Assembly (NCBI GenBank): GCA_038205115.1
Contig: JBBRCE010000026.1
Span: forward strand, 1-64,000
Direction of reading: 5' to 3'
Length of the DNA stretch: 64,000 nt
Source: JBBRCE01 sp038205115
GTDB lineage: Bacteria; Planctomycetota; Planctomycetia; Pirellulales; JBBRCE01
The notes beneath the pieces were generated by a model, which was not told the origin of the DNA, did not search any database, and saw only the letters and a list, made by a program, of their open reading frames with translations. Both the position numbers and the translations under genes were made by a program. Positions 44,101-51,169 of this stretch are shown here, piece after piece; position 1 is the first letter of the stretch, and each line of letters starts with the position of its first letter.

Positions 44101-46209
44101 GATCCCGCAAGTAGCAGCACGCCTGGCGCGGCATACGTCGATTTTAATGTACGTCCCAAAAGCGGACTGGCCACCGGCGCGACGATCAGCGAACAAGCCT
44201 CGATTATCTTCGACACGAATCCAGCAATGTCGACCAACACGTTTAGCAACGCAATCGACGCTGGTAATCCAAGCAGTTCCATTCAATCGCTGCCGACGTT
44301 TATCAACGCAACGTCGTTCAATGTGAACTGGTCGGGAACGGATTCCTCGGCGCAAGCGGGCATCGCAAGTTACGACATCTACGTTTCCGATAACAACAGC
44401 GCCTACGCGATTCTGCTGTTGGGCACGACCCAAACGTCGACCGTGTTCAACGGCGTCAATGGTCACGCGTACCGGTTTTACAGTGTAGCGACTGACAACT
44501 TGGGCCTCCGGCAGCCAACGCCCGCAACGGCGCAAGCCAGTACGACGGTCGACACGACACTACCAAGTGTTTCCATCTCTCAAAAGCCAGCTTCACAAAG
44601 CAACAGTAGTTCCGCGACCTTCCAATTCAGCGGCAATGACAATTTCACGGCGGCGGCAAACCTGAAATTTTTCGTCAGCTTGGATAGTTCGACCTTCACG
44701 CAGACGACCAACCCGGTGACCTTCGCCGGCTTAACTGCAACGAGTCACACGCTGCAAGTCGAGTCGCAAGACCAGGCGGGAAATCTGAGTTTGCCCGTCG
44801 CCTATAGCTGGACGATCAGTCTGGCTTCCGCACCGAGCGTCGCCGTCGGCACGGCCATCGACGTAACAATCAACTCCGCCACGCTCGGCGGTAATGTAAC
44901 ATCCGACAACGGCGCGGCCATTATGAGTCGCGGCATTGTCTTGGCAAAGACGTCGGTCAATGCCAACCCACGACTCGGCGTCTCCGGCGTTGTCGATTTG
45001 CCTGTTACCGGCACAACGGGCTCATTGACCGCAAACGCGCTCAATTTGGCAACGGGCGTTTCGTATTCTTTTGTGGCTTACGCAGTCAATAGTAGCGGCA
45101 CCACGTACTCGACCGTCGGGACGTTCGTCACGTTACCGGCGGTTGGTCAGTATGCGGGTGTGACGGTGCAAGTCATCGGCCATCAACTCGTGATTACCGG
45201 CGACAATCGGGCCGATCAATTGCAGGTCCGTGGCGATTCGACTGCCCGCGAGTTCATTGTTACAGGTCTCAACGGCACGATCGTTAACGGCATTTCGAAT
45301 GGCGTAATCACTGTCGGCTTTGTCGATAGTTTTGCGGCCAACTTGACGGCCGGAGCGGATGTTTACACGCTCGATGGCGCTAATTTCGCGGGCGATGTGG
45401 CGTTCGCTGGCGGCAGCGGCAACAAAACCATCAGCATTGGCAAGATTGCGGCCGTTTCAGCCAACAACCTTTCGGTCAACGGTGGATCGAGTAACGGCGC
45501 CATCTTTATCACGCACGTCACCACCCGCGGAGCGATGACCATTGTCGGCGGCGCTGGCGCCAACAACAATCAAATCAATACCGAATACTCGACAATTGGA
45601 ACGAATCTGTTCATCGTCGGAGGCGCTGGATACGATCTGGTTCAGCAGACGCAACTCCACATTGGTGGAACCTGGACCATCGACGTCGGCACAGGCAATG
45701 ACTTGATCAGTGCGGCTGGCATCTCTGTCGCTGGCGCTTCGAATCTTCGCAGCGGCGTCGGCATCGACACCATAGCCGTGGCTGGCGTCATCCTCGACGG
45801 CACGATCACGCTCGACGGCAGTGCCGGTGGCGGACCAAAAACATTAACGCTCTACACGTCCATTTTGCACGCCGCGGCCACGCTCACCGGCGGCGATGCC
45901 AACGATCGCCTGACTTTTGATAACAACGTCGCCCCCAGCGCCACACTCAATGCCGGCAAGGGCGTCGATTTCGTACTGGTCAAAACGTCGATCCTCGACG
46001 CGCTGTTTGCCAATCTCGGTGATGGAGACGATAACGACTACACGATCAACAATACGAAAATCGTTGCCGGGTTGGAAATTCTTTGTACGCACGTTCGCCA
46101 GACTACGCTGATCGACGGCGGCCTCGGCACCGATATCTTCCACAACATCGGCAACCTCTTCGACCAGCCCTCACAAACTCGCAACTTCGAAAAAATCGCC
46201 TTCTCGTAG
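35146..46209 (+). CDS. Giant mosaic surface protein: PD40, SdrD_B, CARDB, PPC, RHS repeats, Hint, Ig-like domains
   Basis: 3687 aa. Residues 58-64 are LEDRRLL, an N-terminal motif of exported planctomycete giants. About 75-1080: many WD40-like PD40 blades ('ISADGRFVTFSS' phrases). About 1085-1188: SdrD_B-like domain ('GQVYNDKNGNGLPDNFE'). About 1192-1305: CARDB. About 1317-1412: PPC-like. About 1715-2475: RHS/YD repeats, closed by an RHS core at 2485-2549 ('LRARDYSPGVGQFLSNDPI'). About 2605-2645: Gly/Lys/Asp low complexity. 2665-2822: Hint domain from Cys2665 (CFTPNTLVAT) to VHN, with 'TATADHPFW' as block B. About 2845-3039 and on: repeat-type, fibronectin-like and C-terminal beta domains. 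No toxin domain follows the Hint. An ATG at 35200 is an alternative start. Likely an adhesin or processed surface structure. Confidence 0.85.
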   Translation: MDMDCPRSLTPEISRVIVMSFLPAPGRRRNSITKYKQHRATRSRHVQKSLLGRYFEQLEDRRLLVAASFIVADPSYTALGGRGVSANPSMSADGQLVAFLSNANDLVVTDTNSYGPSFFYGADVFVYNRGTNSVNLVSVGFDGTAASVDGLTAPVISPDGRYVVFGNNNGRVLSGISGFELYVRDLQSGTTSLLTPSAHSTGGANSANSGQVMFTADSRHVLFLSGSSDVTTDPIKTGGQNIFERNLVTGETKLVTAGLDGQGEGIFAGPNAGFLTTNPSWFSASADGRYVTFTSSSQNITSNSFGTLGIYNVFVRDTLTNITTLVSVDDSGIGGGNASSGWNAVAPDAIPQISADGRFVTFSSAASNLTPVLNNGGFLQYVRDLRAGVTTAVSYLPGSALAFGAIASNALISADGSTIAFAFTADLLPQDTNGHADVYTYNVPTHTLTLASVAVGGTNGGTDDSGQGNLSQRSPQLGRMALSPDGRFLVFGSLATDLVNGTASVAENLFERDLATGTTILISTRGSQVEGNDFSSDPVVSYDGRYVAFSSLADNLVIGDGNRQKDVFLRDVTGNVTHLVSLRTLQMPPVTFADAGATLTSTSADGSMVLFGSSDNSVTQTASQYQPGIIANNSLHTFVRNTVTGVTTYVDLTPDGTHATGSSPSTAAISADGRYVVFQSSGDLDAAHPNPNGFRQVFLRDLQNSTTQLLSLKPNGSPSSNFADSSSMAVSADGRFVAWVGTASDLITGYVDNSAGQNNVFIWDRASNQVSLVSHQTGSALQTGNGASFGPLVFSTDGAQLAFVSGATNLDSAGLGDTNNISDLFVYSTSTGLVSLASVNSAGNASGNDVSGDVRYFNLDASGHPYAFSSDGRYLYFGSYATNLVANTLTGNFGIFRRDLLNGVNELVSVNSDGNQHIANHGFSYDMTVSADGTRVAFTSNEPNLIANETHSGTNVYVRDLSTGTTTLVSAISKTSTQGDSFSTDAVISPDGRYISFVSNSSNLVPGFATSTQNLFVRDLSTGTTVLVSYNQSGTVSLRNFNPAVFDARVFATNDTLYFNSNDDSLSPGDRNQSNDVFSFAPAGSSQITGQVYNDKNGNGLPDNFELGLANWTVYIDSNNNGLRDLGEQSVVVNGLGNYGLVNLAPGTYQIRALGQPGYLQTGPSFPNSITVTITADGQFVSAQNFGEQLQFPDLAVSNVSVTGSGTPGQPLVASWHVTNNGPGATTGDWADALFLSPTPTLGANSQLLSVISQSQILFSGQGYDGHVTVAAPALAPGNYYLIVQSDFRSQLKDADRDNNVATAAMAISLTVPALTLGMPVNDQFSQSGQDRYYRVTVPAGETLIVSQSGVATGTADNEIYARFGALPTATEFDQGVYNGLQSNRTLLLPNTQAGTYYIDVHNRFSTNLPVSFSLIASVSDFAILGISQTSGGNTGSLTIGISGAGLNPMTTANLSATGLPTIAASATYLSRDGSTLYATFNLNARALGSYDVVVSKSGQVAALPGAFQIVAGAIGDPLRILLSVPSVVRYAVQSTAWVSVTNTSNVDALAPLLSVRTDPATAKLKLADQDSFQGGLVNFMAISPSGPAGIIAPGQTVTIPISIQTYNYFGAGAFSLYLSQADYGATIDWASQASTLKPPGISDAAWAATLGNLIANVGSTGGSLRAALAADENYLSQIGESTPDVNTLLGFEVAKADADFLGSRLNGTVDDSIAAPGLSLNFSRQFNNTISGRYTSGLLGEGWATNWDDSAQSGPNGTVLITMGATRRLFSLLPTGIYRGNAGDFSSLTYDGKAYRLIDTEGTVYQFLAHGKLDYLADTHGNRVTAGYNAQNQLTSLTHTSGASFALAYNADGTLATLTDSTGLQISYDYDSVTKMLAAVNRINAGTTTSTAYTYVTGQTAAQNGALASVAYADNTHLFYQYDSQGRLIDTHLDGNAEDVTIHYFSPGGYTITDANQATSTVFFNVAGLTSEVVDPLGRINRLVYDKNLNVKEADNALGAKVSFVYDTAGNLSSLVDALGNTTSFAFDNTHNLLGYTDARGNTTQYSYNSSRDVTSITYASGDRKVVNYDPLGNATQLIYARGNTIRATYNSAGRLATAIFSDGSSYAFTYDARGNLLTATDANGEIDFEYHNSRDPDLLTKVSYPDSTFLQFTYNEVGQRTQSVDQLGFTVNYGYDAAGRLQTLRDGTSNLIVLYKYDSAGQITEKDLGNGTFSIYAFDANRNLIRNTNYAPSTGTPYAPNSSAVNSFDVNTYDAVNRLLTDTSAEGVWTYSYDANGQLTHAVFASNNTALLVNQDLQYFYDATGNRTRRIANGLETVYTTNNVNEITSSTTTGLGTTVYQYDADGNRSSVTDPANSTTNYVYNDRNQLVGVSGADGSSTYGYNPLGQLNSSIVGGTQTNYLVDPTASGEIVRAFNVTAGSLVANYVYGLGLVSQVGATGVGYYDFSGSGNTIGITGNSGDYVNRYNYLPFGEITAATTAIANPFTFEGAGGVVQLASDLYNLRARDYSPGVGQFLSNDPIDLHGGSTNIRQFVGNDPVNFADPSGLAPMEQSPFEGRDRMNGGSGTPTGNANTSNSNQVGSKIDGLRPKPADSANEILDGFQLDDDGAKGGDKSGDKGGEKDGDKGGDKGGEKGGDSGANTGGTTGAAAGGTTSSKSVGISCFTPNTLVATENGLRKISEISPGDRVWSFDFATGKWQLSSVTARHDSDYNRELVTLDIGDTNFTATADHPFWVIEGQDLNARPRLRDFDVNEDCGQSISGRWVNSQDLQVGDVLLLREVGPAPVKRISKCVKQTKVCNLTVPELRTFAVGEAQALVHNISASIGGQIDNTVNQIAGFVVGIVKPKDPNLLSGTAGTGPLNAVVELQTLAYNVEFENDPPDATAPVQDASVTVQLDANLDWSTFELGGIGFGSINIDVPGGRQAFSTTVSTTNLDGTPLDVRVTASLDLATGLVTWTFASIDPTTGLTPTGAFAGFLPVNSADPASSSTPGAAYVDFNVRPKSGLATGATISEQASIIFDTNPAMSTNTFSNAIDAGNPSSSIQSLPTFINATSFNVNWSGTDSSAQAGIASYDIYVSDNNSAYAILLLGTTQTSTVFNGVNGHAYRFYSVATDNLGLRQPTPATAQASTTVDTTLPSVSISQKPASQSNSSSATFQFSGNDNFTAAANLKFFVSLDSSTFTQTTNPVTFAGLTATSHTLQVESQDQAGNLSLPVAYSWTISLASAPSVAVGTAIDVTINSATLGGNVTSDNGAAIMSRGIVLAKTSVNANPRLGVSGVVDLPVTGTTGSLTANALNLATGVSYSFVAYAVNSSGTTYSTVGTFVTLPAVGQYAGVTVQVIGHQLVITGDNRADQLQVRGDSTAREFIVTGLNGTIVNGISNGVITVGFVDSFAANLTAGADVYTLDGANFAGDVAFAGGSGNKTISIGKIAAVSANNLSVNGGSSNGAIFITHVTTRGAMTIVGGAGANNNQINTEYSTIGTNLFIVGGAGYDLVQQTQLHIGGTWTIDVGTGNDLISAAGISVAGASNLRSGVGIDTIAVAGVILDGTITLDGSAGGGPKTLTLYTSILHAAATLTGGDANDRLTFDNNVAPSATLNAGKGVDFVLVKTSILDALFANLGDGDDNDYTINNTKIVAGLEILCTHVRQTTLIDGGLGTDIFHNIGNLFDQPSQTRNFEKIAFS

Positions 46210-46317
46210 CGCACGTGAACGCAGCGGCTTTGATCGCGTGATGGGTGCCACAAGTGAAGCGAGCTTTGCACGCAGACCGTGGCACGCAGTCGGCGATCGG
46301 TCTTGCGTTCTATTGAT

Positions 46318-47169
46318 TTAGAGCCGGCAGTTGGTGATCCGCATTTCCATAATGGCCGAAGCGCCGAGCGATTCGAGACGCTCCATAATGGCAATCACCT
46401 CACTGCGTTTGACCATCGCGCGGATTGCGCACCAATCGGCGTCTTCGAGCGCGCTGACGGTGGGCGAGTTGAAACCGGGCGTGATGGTTTGCGCTTCGGT
46501 CAATTTTGCCCGCGGAATATTATATTCCAGCAGCGAATAGCCACGGGCGATCACCACGCCTTCGATGCGGCGGATGATGCGGTCGGCAAACTCCGAATGC
46601 CGCGTGGCCGGGCTTTGGATCAGTAGCGTTGGATAGTTGCCGATCTCGTCCAGCACCTGCAAGCGATTGGCGGCCAGCGTGCCGCCGGTATCGATCAAAT
46701 CCACAATCGCGTCGGCCACGCCCAGCGAAATCATGATTTCGACCGAGCCGGATAACGTAACCAGGTGCGCGGCGATGCCCTGGCCTTGCAGGTACTGCGC
46801 GGTGATCCGCGGAAAGCGTGTGGCAATCCGTCGCCCAGCCAGGCTGGCAGGCGTGGCGATTCCGCTATATTCCGGCACGCATACCGCCAGCCGCCGGCCA
46901 CCCACGCCTAATTCCAAACGGCTGATCGCTTGTACGCCGCGTTCGGCCAGCATCTCGGCACCGGTAATGCCCAGGTCAATGGCGCCTTCGGCACAGAGCA
47001 CGCTGATATCGGCCGAGCGCAAATACGTCACATCCACCGGCGGCTCGTGGCAACGCGCGAATAAGCTGCCGTCCTGACGACGAAAGTGCAGCCCAGCTTC
47101 GCGGAGCAATTGTTCAGCCGGTTCGGCCAAGCGACCTTGGCTGGGAATACCGATTCGCAGTGATGACAT
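46318..47169 (-). CDS. hisG: ATP phosphoribosyltransferase, long form
   Basis: First enzyme of histidine biosynthesis (ATP + PRPP to phosphoribosyl-ATP). 283 aa, the long form. Seen: 'LRIGIPSQGRLAEPAEQLLREAG', 'SADISVLCAEGAIDLGITGAEML', 'RIATRFPRITAQYL', 'VTLSGSVEIMISLGVADAIVDLIDTGGTLAANRL' (the PRPP-binding stretch), and a C-terminal ACT-like regulatory domain of about 75 residues ('ADWCAIRAMVKRSEVIAIMERLESLGASAIMEM'), which in this form gives histidine feedback. The ATG at 47169 was chosen because the family starts just before 'LRIGIPSQGRL'. No other his gene is in the window. Confidence 0.95.
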   Translation of the reverse strand: MSSLRIGIPSQGRLAEPAEQLLREAGLHFRRQDGSLFARCHEPPVDVTYLRSADISVLCAEGAIDLGITGAEMLAERGVQAISRLELGVGGRRLAVCVPEYSGIATPASLAGRRIATRFPRITAQYLQGQGIAAHLVTLSGSVEIMISLGVADAIVDLIDTGGTLAANRLQVLDEIGNYPTLLIQSPATRHSEFADRIIRRIEGVVIARGYSLLEYNIPRAKLTEAQTITPGFNSPTVSALEDADWCAIRAMVKRSEVIAIMERLESLGASAIMEMRITNCRL

Positions 47170-47589
47170 AACGACTTTTAAACGCAGAGTTGGACGTAAA
47201 ACGGCAGCGCGATGAATTTCGAGAGGATGAATTTGCACGCGGTGACTGCATTATAGTCAGGCGCAACGCCACTCGCGCGATTGCCATCTGTCGAGGCGGA
47301 AAATCCCACTCGGGCTGAGAATTTCAAACCCATATCGGGTCGATATCTCCGCAAATTGTGGGCAAAAACCAAATTGCCACGATCGTGCTTAGACTGACAG
47401 CATGGATATGACTGAGTGTGCTAGCGGCGATAAATTTCCGCACAATCGCTGCCAGCGGCGCAATTTGCCAACGCTGGCGGTTGCCGCAAGTCGAAAATCT
47501 TTGTTGTAGCTGGCCACGCAGTCGGACTGCCGCCAGTTATGCAAAGCACATTTGTCCGATGGCGGCATGATCGAGATAAGGCGGAAGGC
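47170..47589. other. Divergent intergenic region between hisG and the TPR-glycosyltransferase gene
   Basis: 420 bp. Contains the hisG -10/dyad candidate at 47241-47257. Short minus-strand frames at 47389-47633 have no support. No clear promoter for the plus-strand gene was seen; its ribosome-binding AAGG is at 47578-47581. Confidence 0.5.
47241..47257 (-). promoter_or_regulatory. hisG -10 element inside a dyad
   Basis: On the minus strand a perfect TATAAT (plus 47248-47253) lies inside the inverted repeat TGACT-N7-AGTCA (47241-47245/47253-47257), 72 bp before the hisG ATG. No good -35 is present 16-18 bp upstream, so an activator or extended element may be needed. Confidence 0.4.
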
Positions 47590-50500
47590 ATGGAGCGACA
47601 ATTAAACCAAGCTCGGCGAGCGCTGCAGGCCAACGACTATGCCGGTTGCGAAACGGCCTGCCGCAGCGTACTCGCCAAAGACCCCAATCAGCTCGACGCA
47701 CTGCGCTTACTGGGCGTTACGGCGCGCCACACGACTCGACTGCCGCTTTCGCTAGAGTTACTTTCGCAGGCAACACCGCTCGCCGAACAGCGTGCCGCCA
47801 AGGATGCTCGCTTCACCGAAGTGGCCGCCGTTTTAAACTTCGAGTGGGCGACCACGCTGGATGCCACCGGCAACCCGGACGCGGCGCTTGCGCACTATCA
47901 ACGTGCCATCAGTTATGATCCAAGGTTTTTCGAAGCCCACATCAACGCCGCCGCGCTGTTGGAAAAAGCATTTCGCTTTCAACAGGCGCTACCGCTGATT
48001 TTCAAAGCCGCTGAACTCAATCCGCAGTCGGCCACGGCGCTGTACAACCTGGGCAACGTACTACGCGAACTGGGGCACATCGAGCATGCCGCTCGCAGCT
48101 ATCGGCAATCGCTGGCCATTCGGTCCGAAGCCTCGAATGTACACATGAATTTATCGACGTGTCTGCTGCTGTTGCGGCAATTCGAAGTCGGCTGGCAAGA
48201 ATATGAATATCGCGGTCCGTCCGGCGAAGTCACCATCGACCAATATCCGCAGCCGCGCTGGCAAGGCGAATCGTTGGTGGGCAAGACGCTGCTGATTCAT
48301 GCCGAACAAGGCATCGGCGACGAAATCATGTTTTCGTCGTGCTTCGCCGAAGTGATTCGCCTTGCGACGCGAGTGATTTTGATTTGTGAACCGCGATTGG
48401 TCACACTGTTTGCACGCTCGTTTCCCACGGCGCGGGTGATCGGCTGGTCGCGCAGTGGCGATGGTCGGCCGGCACCTGTCGACGAGCGGTACGATTTGCA
48501 AATTCCGGCCGGCAGCTTGCCGCTGTATTTGCGACCGTCGCTCGCACATTTTCCCCAGCGCGCAAATTTCTTACAAGCCGACGCAGCGCAAGTTGACGCC
48601 TGGCGTCAGCGCTTGTGCCGCTACGGCGACGGCCCAAAAATTGGCATCTCTTGGCGAGCCGGTGGTAAGCCCGGCGAGCGTCGCCGGCGGACGACCGAAC
48701 TGGCTCAGTGGCAAGAGTTATTGACGCTGCCCGGTGTGCAATGGGTCAATTTGCAATACGGCGAGTGTGGCAACGATCTGGCCGAAGCACAGAATCGCTG
48801 GGGCGTAAATATCATCGATCCGCCCGAAGGCGATCCGCTGACCGACATCGACGGTTTTGCGGCCAAGCTCACCGCACTGGACGCGGTAATTTCCGTGGGC
48901 AACGCCACCGCGCATCTGGCCGGAGCGTTGGGCGTAAAGACCTGGGTCATGCTGCCGCGTGTGCCGGCCTGGCGTTGGCAAATCAGCGGCGACAGCAGCT
49001 CGTGGTACTCGAGCGTGCAATTGCTGCGACAAACCAGCGAGGGCTGGGACGACGTCATCGCTCAAGCGGCCGCCGGTCTGAAGGCGCACTGCAACCTGCT
49101 GGCGACGGAGTCAACCATTGGGTCGCCAATCGCGCAAACCGTAGTCCCGCTCGCCAGCGCGCCAACCGACTTCGGTTTGAATGTCAATTTCGCCGCCGGG
49201 CCGCTGGCGATTGACGTCTTGCCGGCCGCTTTGCAGGCCGCCATCGAGCACTTCGAGCGCCAGCAGCACGCACCCGCCGAGGCCATTTGCCGCAACATTC
49301 TGCTGCACGCGCCCCGTTACTTCGATGCACAGCACCTGTTGGGCGTGATTGCCTACCGCAGCGGACGGTTGGAGATGGCCGAGCGCTGTCTTCGCAGGGC
49401 GATTGCCGTTTGCGATGGCACTTCACTGGCGCACCTGAACCTGGGGCATGTGCTACGCGATCGCGGAACGATTGACGCAGCCGCCGACTGCTACGCGCAC
49501 GCGGTGCGGCGCGACGGCAAGAATTCGAACGCGCTCCTGGCACTGGGCAATCTCCAATTCGGCCGCGGCCACCACGCGGCGGCCGCCGATTGCTTTTCGC
49601 GCGTGCTGGCGTTGAATGTTGAATCGGCCGAAATCTGGTTCAATCTGGCAACCAGCCGCCGGTCCTGTTACCAAACGGATGCCGCCATCGACGCTTACCG
49701 GCACGCGCTGCGGCTCCAGCCAACGGCCAAAGCGCACGCGGCTTTAGGCAGCTTGCTGGCGGAAGACGGGCTACTGGAAGATTCGCTGCCCCATCTCCGC
49801 GCGGCGGCCCATCTGGAACCGCGCAGCGCCGATCACCAATGCCAATTGGGCAAAGTCTTGCGCGAGACGGGTCAATCCATCGAAGCGCAGGACTGCATTC
49901 GCCGCGCGGCAAAAATCGATCCCGCTTCGTACGACGCCTGGTATTTTCTGGCCGATGCGTTGCGCGCCGAAGGCCGATCGATTGAAGCGATTGACGGATT
50001 TCGCCGCGCCGCCGCAATCCGCAACGACGATCCACAACCGCACCATCAACTGGGCCGGTTGCTGCACGATTTAGGCCGGCTGGACGAGGCGCTCGCCTGT
50101 TACGATCGGGCCATCGAGCGCAATCCCCAATTGGCGCCGGCGCGATTCCATCGCGGTCTGCTCCGCTTGCAGTTGGGCGACCTAGCCGCCGGCTGGCGCG
50201 ATTACGAGTGGCGTTGGCACAGCGGCGAAGGCGCGCGGCCACGCGATTATTTTTCGCAGCCGCTCTGGGATGGTTCGTCGTTGGCGGGAAAAACCATTTT
50301 GATCCACGGCGAGCAAGGCGTTGGCGACGAAGTCATGTTCGCTTCGTGTTTGCCGGAAATGATCGCTCAAGCGGGGCGTGTGATCGTGCTCTGCCAACCG
50401 CGCTTGCTGCGACTTTTTGCCCGTTCGTTTCCGCAAGCGCGGGTCGAATCGCAACCGCGGGGCTTCGAACATCTGTGGCGAGCGCCGCGCGATCTGCGGT

Positions 50501-51135
50501 TCGACCTGCAAATTCCGGCCGGCAGCTTGCCCCGCTATTTGCGCACGCACGAAAAGGATTTTGCCCGCAGTCAACATTTCTTGCATGCCGACTCCCCGCA
50601 ACAGGCCGCCTGGCAGGCGCGGCTGGCCGAACTGGGCCCAGGTTTGAAAGTAGGCATCTCCTGGCGGGCGGGAGTGGGGCCTGATGAACAGCACGCTCGA
50701 AGCACGCCAATCGAATCCTGGCTGCCGGTTTTGCAAACGGCCGGCGCGCATTTCATCGACCTCCAACACGGAGAACATACGGCCGATCTGCTCGCGGCCA
50801 GGCAGTTCGAAAATGTGAAGATTCACCGCTGGTCCGACGCCGACCCGCTGGGCGATTTGGACCGCTTTGCCGCGCAGATTTCTGCGCTCGATCTGGTGAT
50901 CTCGGTCGGAAACGCCACGGTGCACTTGGCCGGGGCGCTGGGCGTGCCCACCTGGAATTTGCTGCCGACTTTCGGCGGTTGGCGGTGGCCACGCCAAGGC
51001 GAAGAAGCGCGCTGGTATCGGTCGGTACGCGTGCTGCGTCAACCGCAACCGTGCGCTTGGGAGCCGCTCATGGCCGAAGTGGCTCAGCGGCTCGGTCGAC
51101 GGATCGCCGAGCAAACCAATCGCGTCAGCGCGTAA
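47590..51135 (+). CDS. Tandemly duplicated TPR-glycosyltransferase-like protein
   Basis: 1181 aa built from two copies of one module, about 670 residues apart. Each has TPR repeats (about 2-215 and 540-880; 'AALLEKAFRFQQALPLIFKAAELNP' type) and a glycosyltransferase-like GT-B C-terminal domain (about 225-515 and 895-1175). Matching motifs: 'LLIHAEQGIGDEIMFSS' (235) with 'ILIHGEQGVGDEVMFAS' (904); 'IGISWRAG' (351) with 'VGISWRAG' (1021); 'VISVGNATAHLAGALGVKTW' (433) with 'VISVGNATVHLAGALGVPTW' (1103). Relatives are described as TPR-containing glycosyltransferase 9/41-like proteins; the sugar and acceptor are unknown. No signal peptide. The ATG at 47590 has AAGG 8 nt upstream; the ATG at 47539 is less likely. 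Confidence 0.85.
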   Translation: MERQLNQARRALQANDYAGCETACRSVLAKDPNQLDALRLLGVTARHTTRLPLSLELLSQATPLAEQRAAKDARFTEVAAVLNFEWATTLDATGNPDAALAHYQRAISYDPRFFEAHINAAALLEKAFRFQQALPLIFKAAELNPQSATALYNLGNVLRELGHIEHAARSYRQSLAIRSEASNVHMNLSTCLLLLRQFEVGWQEYEYRGPSGEVTIDQYPQPRWQGESLVGKTLLIHAEQGIGDEIMFSSCFAEVIRLATRVILICEPRLVTLFARSFPTARVIGWSRSGDGRPAPVDERYDLQIPAGSLPLYLRPSLAHFPQRANFLQADAAQVDAWRQRLCRYGDGPKIGISWRAGGKPGERRRRTTELAQWQELLTLPGVQWVNLQYGECGNDLAEAQNRWGVNIIDPPEGDPLTDIDGFAAKLTALDAVISVGNATAHLAGALGVKTWVMLPRVPAWRWQISGDSSSWYSSVQLLRQTSEGWDDVIAQAAAGLKAHCNLLATESTIGSPIAQTVVPLASAPTDFGLNVNFAAGPLAIDVLPAALQAAIEHFERQQHAPAEAICRNILLHAPRYFDAQHLLGVIAYRSGRLEMAERCLRRAIAVCDGTSLAHLNLGHVLRDRGTIDAAADCYAHAVRRDGKNSNALLALGNLQFGRGHHAAAADCFSRVLALNVESAEIWFNLATSRRSCYQTDAAIDAYRHALRLQPTAKAHAALGSLLAEDGLLEDSLPHLRAAAHLEPRSADHQCQLGKVLRETGQSIEAQDCIRRAAKIDPASYDAWYFLADALRAEGRSIEAIDGFRRAAAIRNDDPQPHHQLGRLLHDLGRLDEALACYDRAIERNPQLAPARFHRGLLRLQLGDLAAGWRDYEWRWHSGEGARPRDYFSQPLWDGSSLAGKTILIHGEQGVGDEVMFASCLPEMIAQAGRVIVLCQPRLLRLFARSFPQARVESQPRGFEHLWRAPRDLRFDLQIPAGSLPRYLRTHEKDFARSQHFLHADSPQQAAWQARLAELGPGLKVGISWRAGVGPDEQHARSTPIESWLPVLQTAGAHFIDLQHGEHTADLLAARQFENVKIHRWSDADPLGDLDRFAAQISALDLVISVGNATVHLAGALGVPTWNLLPTFGGWRWPRQGEEARWYRSVRVLRQPQPCAWEPLMAEVAQRLGRRIAEQTNRVSA

Positions 51136-51169
51136 TCATCGGCTCCGCCACGCGGCAAAACCGGCCGGC

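Noticed and set aside
43140..46209. Polymorphic toxin with immunity gene after the Hint domain
   Set aside because: The C-terminal part is long and built of beta repeats, with no toxin motif, and hisG on the other strand follows instead of an immunity gene.
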